In this document: positions 6,904 to 7,736 of the stretch, piece by piece
Numbering within the stretch: position 1 is the first letter of the stretch
Layout: each line of letters opens with the position of its first letter
Assembly: GCA_021821565.1 (NCBI GenBank)
Contig: JAKACI010000065.1
Span: 1-7,736 of the forward strand
DNA: 7,736 bases
Source of the DNA: a bacterium
GTDB lineage: Bacteria; SZUA-79; Acidulodesulfobacterales; Acidulodesulfobacteraceae
Reading direction: 5' to 3'
Notes under the pieces: model-generated
The model's database searches: none
What the model was told of the DNA's origin: nothing
What the model saw: the letters and a program-made list of their open reading frames with translations, nothing else
Made by a program: the position numbers and the translations under genes

Positions 6904-7314
6904 ATGAAATTAACAGTTAAACAGAAAGAAGATTTTCACTTTGTAGGTTCAGGCGAATCAGGGGAAATAAACATTGATGCCGCAGGGTATGTGGGCGGAA
7001 AAGGCAGAGGAATAAGACCCCCTGAACTTTTTCTTTATTCTATCGCCGGATGTATGGGTATCCATGTTTACGAAGCGCTTCATAAAAGCGGCAAGCATGT
7101 AGAAGATATTATTGTAGATACCGACAGTGAAAGAAAAGAAACTTCTCCGAAAGTTTTCACAAAGATTTCGCTGCATTTTACTATTAAAGCTAAAGAACTT
7201 ACCCAGGAAGATGTTAAAAAAGCAATAGAGGAAGCTCTCAATAAGACATGCAGTATTGCTTATTTGATAAATCAGGTGGCTCCTATTTCATATTCCTTTA
7301 AGATAGAACAGTAA
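6904..7314 (+). CDS. OsmC/Ohr-family protein
   Basis: A 136-residue protein of the OsmC/Ohr superfamily, whose characterised members are cysteine-dependent peroxidases acting on organic hydroperoxides. The two conserved cysteines are present: C50 in LYSIAGCMGIHVYEAL (44-59), at the start of the central helix, and C116 in LNKTCSIAYLI (112-122). GGKGRGIRPPELFLYSIAGC (31-50) matches the G-x-x-P-x-E-L-h-h motif preceding the first cysteine. A lysine-rich amphipathic segment (95-114) fits the usual second helix. There is no signal peptide. It is closer to the generic OsmC-like branch than to Ohr proper, so whether it reduces peroxides is not established. Translation is driven by GGGGG at 6893-6897, six bases before the ATG. 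The gene lies 52 nt after icd and 55 nt before the carboxylase gene, likely in the same transcript. Confidence 0.88.
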   Translation: MKLTVKQKEDFHFVGSGESGEINIDAAGYVGGKGRGIRPPELFLYSIAGCMGIHVYEALHKSGKHVEDIIVDTDSERKETSPKVFTKISLHFTIKAKELTQEDVKKAIEEALNKTCSIAYLINQVAPISYSFKIEQ

Positions 7315-7337
7315 GATTCGTGATAGCAAACAATTAT

Positions 7338-7367
7338 GGGGGTAAAATTATGGAGGGTAATAGATAA
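7338..7367 (+). promoter_or_regulatory. Duplicate start signal and five-codon mini-ORF before the carboxylase gene
   Basis: TGGGGGTAAAATTATG (7337-7352) nearly repeats the start region of the OsmC gene, TGGGGGTAAATTATG (6892-6906). Its ATG at 7350 opens a mini-ORF, Met-Glu-Gly-Asn-Arg-stop (7350-7367), ending two bases before the carboxylase ATG at 7370. GGAGGG for the real gene (7352-7357) overlaps the mini-ORF start and stands 12 bases from ATG 7370, which is rather far. Translational coupling or reinitiation is possible; so is a chance by-product of a duplicated ribosome site. Confidence 0.4.
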
Positions 7368-7369
7368 TT

Positions 7370-7736
7370 ATGTTTAAGAAAATTCTTATAGCAAATAGGG
7401 GAGAAATAGCCTGCAGGATTATAAGAGCGGCAAAAGAATTGGATATTTTGACGGCTGCAATATTTTCCGAAGTTGAACCGACGGCAAGGCATGTAAAAAT
7501 GGCGGATGAAGCTTATATGATCGGAGCTAACCCTATGGATGCATATTTAAATTATGAACTTATTATTGATCTGGCTAAATCTATAGGAGCGGATGCAATT
7601 CACCCGGGGTATGGATTTTTGGCGGAAAATGCAGAATTTGCAAAAGCTGCCGAAGATAACGATATTACTTTTATTGGCCCTTCCTCGGAAGTTATTGCTT
7701 TAATGGGAGATAACGCGCGCTCCACGGCAGTTATGA
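7370..7736 (+). CDS. Biotin carboxylase subunit of an acyl/2-oxo-acid carboxylase (partial, 3' end beyond window)
   Basis: The first 122 codons of an ATP-grasp biotin carboxylase, which carboxylates biotin on a carrier using ATP and bicarbonate. MFKKILIANRGEIACRIIRA (1-20) is the canonical N-terminus, followed by ADEAYMIG (45-52), YLN (59-61), AIHPGYGFLAENAEFA (76-91) with the glycine-rich HPGYGFLAEN loop, and TFIGPSSEVIALMGD (100-114). The phrases PTARHVKMADEAYMIG and NPMDAYLN resemble, from memory, Aquificota CfiB (2-oxoglutarate carboxylase small subunit) and PycA more than AccC. Which carboxylase it serves depends on the partner subunit outside the window. Odd point: MGD is followed by Asn (codon AAC, residue 115) where nearly all family members have the ATP-binding Lys (K116 in E. 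coli AccC). Position after an apparently NAD-type icd suggests central carbon metabolism rather than fatty acid synthesis. Confidence 0.9.
   Translation, partial: MFKKILIANRGEIACRIIRAAKELDILTAAIFSEVEPTARHVKMADEAYMIGANPMDAYLNYELIIDLAKSIGADAIHPGYGFLAENAEFAKAAEDNDITFIGPSSEVIALMGDNARSTAVM

Overview
The window reads as a stretch of chromosome from an AT-rich bacterium. By eye the genes are roughly one third G+C and the spacers are almost pure A/T. All seven genes lie on the + strand. No RNA gene, insertion sequence, phage gene or CRISPR array is visible. Gene order (alaC, hom, thrC, PGM-like homoserine kinase) resembles what is known from Geobacter/Desulfovibrio-type anaerobes, while the last gene looks most like the biotin-carboxylase subunits of Aquificota. 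An anaerobic or chemolithotrophic lineage is therefore plausible. A deep deltaproteobacterial-type lineage such as the AT-rich Acidulodesulfobacteriota (Sva0485) is a low-confidence guess; nothing here fixes the taxon.

Region 1 (1-1677): an AlaC-type PLP aminotransferase lies between two low-complexity spacers (1-242 and 1452-1677) built from a degenerate 5-bp repeat (TTAAR/CTAAR). The two spacers share a perfect 30-bp direct repeat (1-30 and 1554-1583).

Region 2 (1678-5405): the complete route from aspartate semialdehyde to threonine, as homoserine dehydrogenase (with ACT domain), threonine synthase, and an alkaline-phosphatase-superfamily protein related to archaeal-type phosphoglycerate mutase. 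The last stands where a homoserine kinase is needed and belongs to the family proposed to be that kinase. Gaps of about 55 nt and a shared CGGGAG ribosome site suggest one operon.

Region 3 (5583-7736): isocitrate dehydrogenase, a small OsmC-family protein, and the start of a biotin carboxylase subunit cut by the window end. The dehydrogenase carries Asp-Ile-Ala at the three positions that are Lys-Tyr-Val in NADP-dependent E. coli Icd, the signature of NAD use. The carboxylase fragment resembles the small subunit of 2-oxoglutarate carboxylase (CfiB) or pyruvate carboxylase subunit A. Together they raise the possibility of the two-step, Hydrogenobacter-like carboxylation of 2-oxoglutarate to isocitrate in a reductive TCA cycle. 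This is the most interesting hypothesis here, but the partner subunit lies outside the window.

The enzymes themselves belong to known families. The unusual points are the cofactor signature, the Icd/carboxylase pairing, a Lys-to-Asn change in the carboxylase ATP site, the pentamer-repeat spacers, and a five-codon mini-ORF in front of the carboxylase gene.
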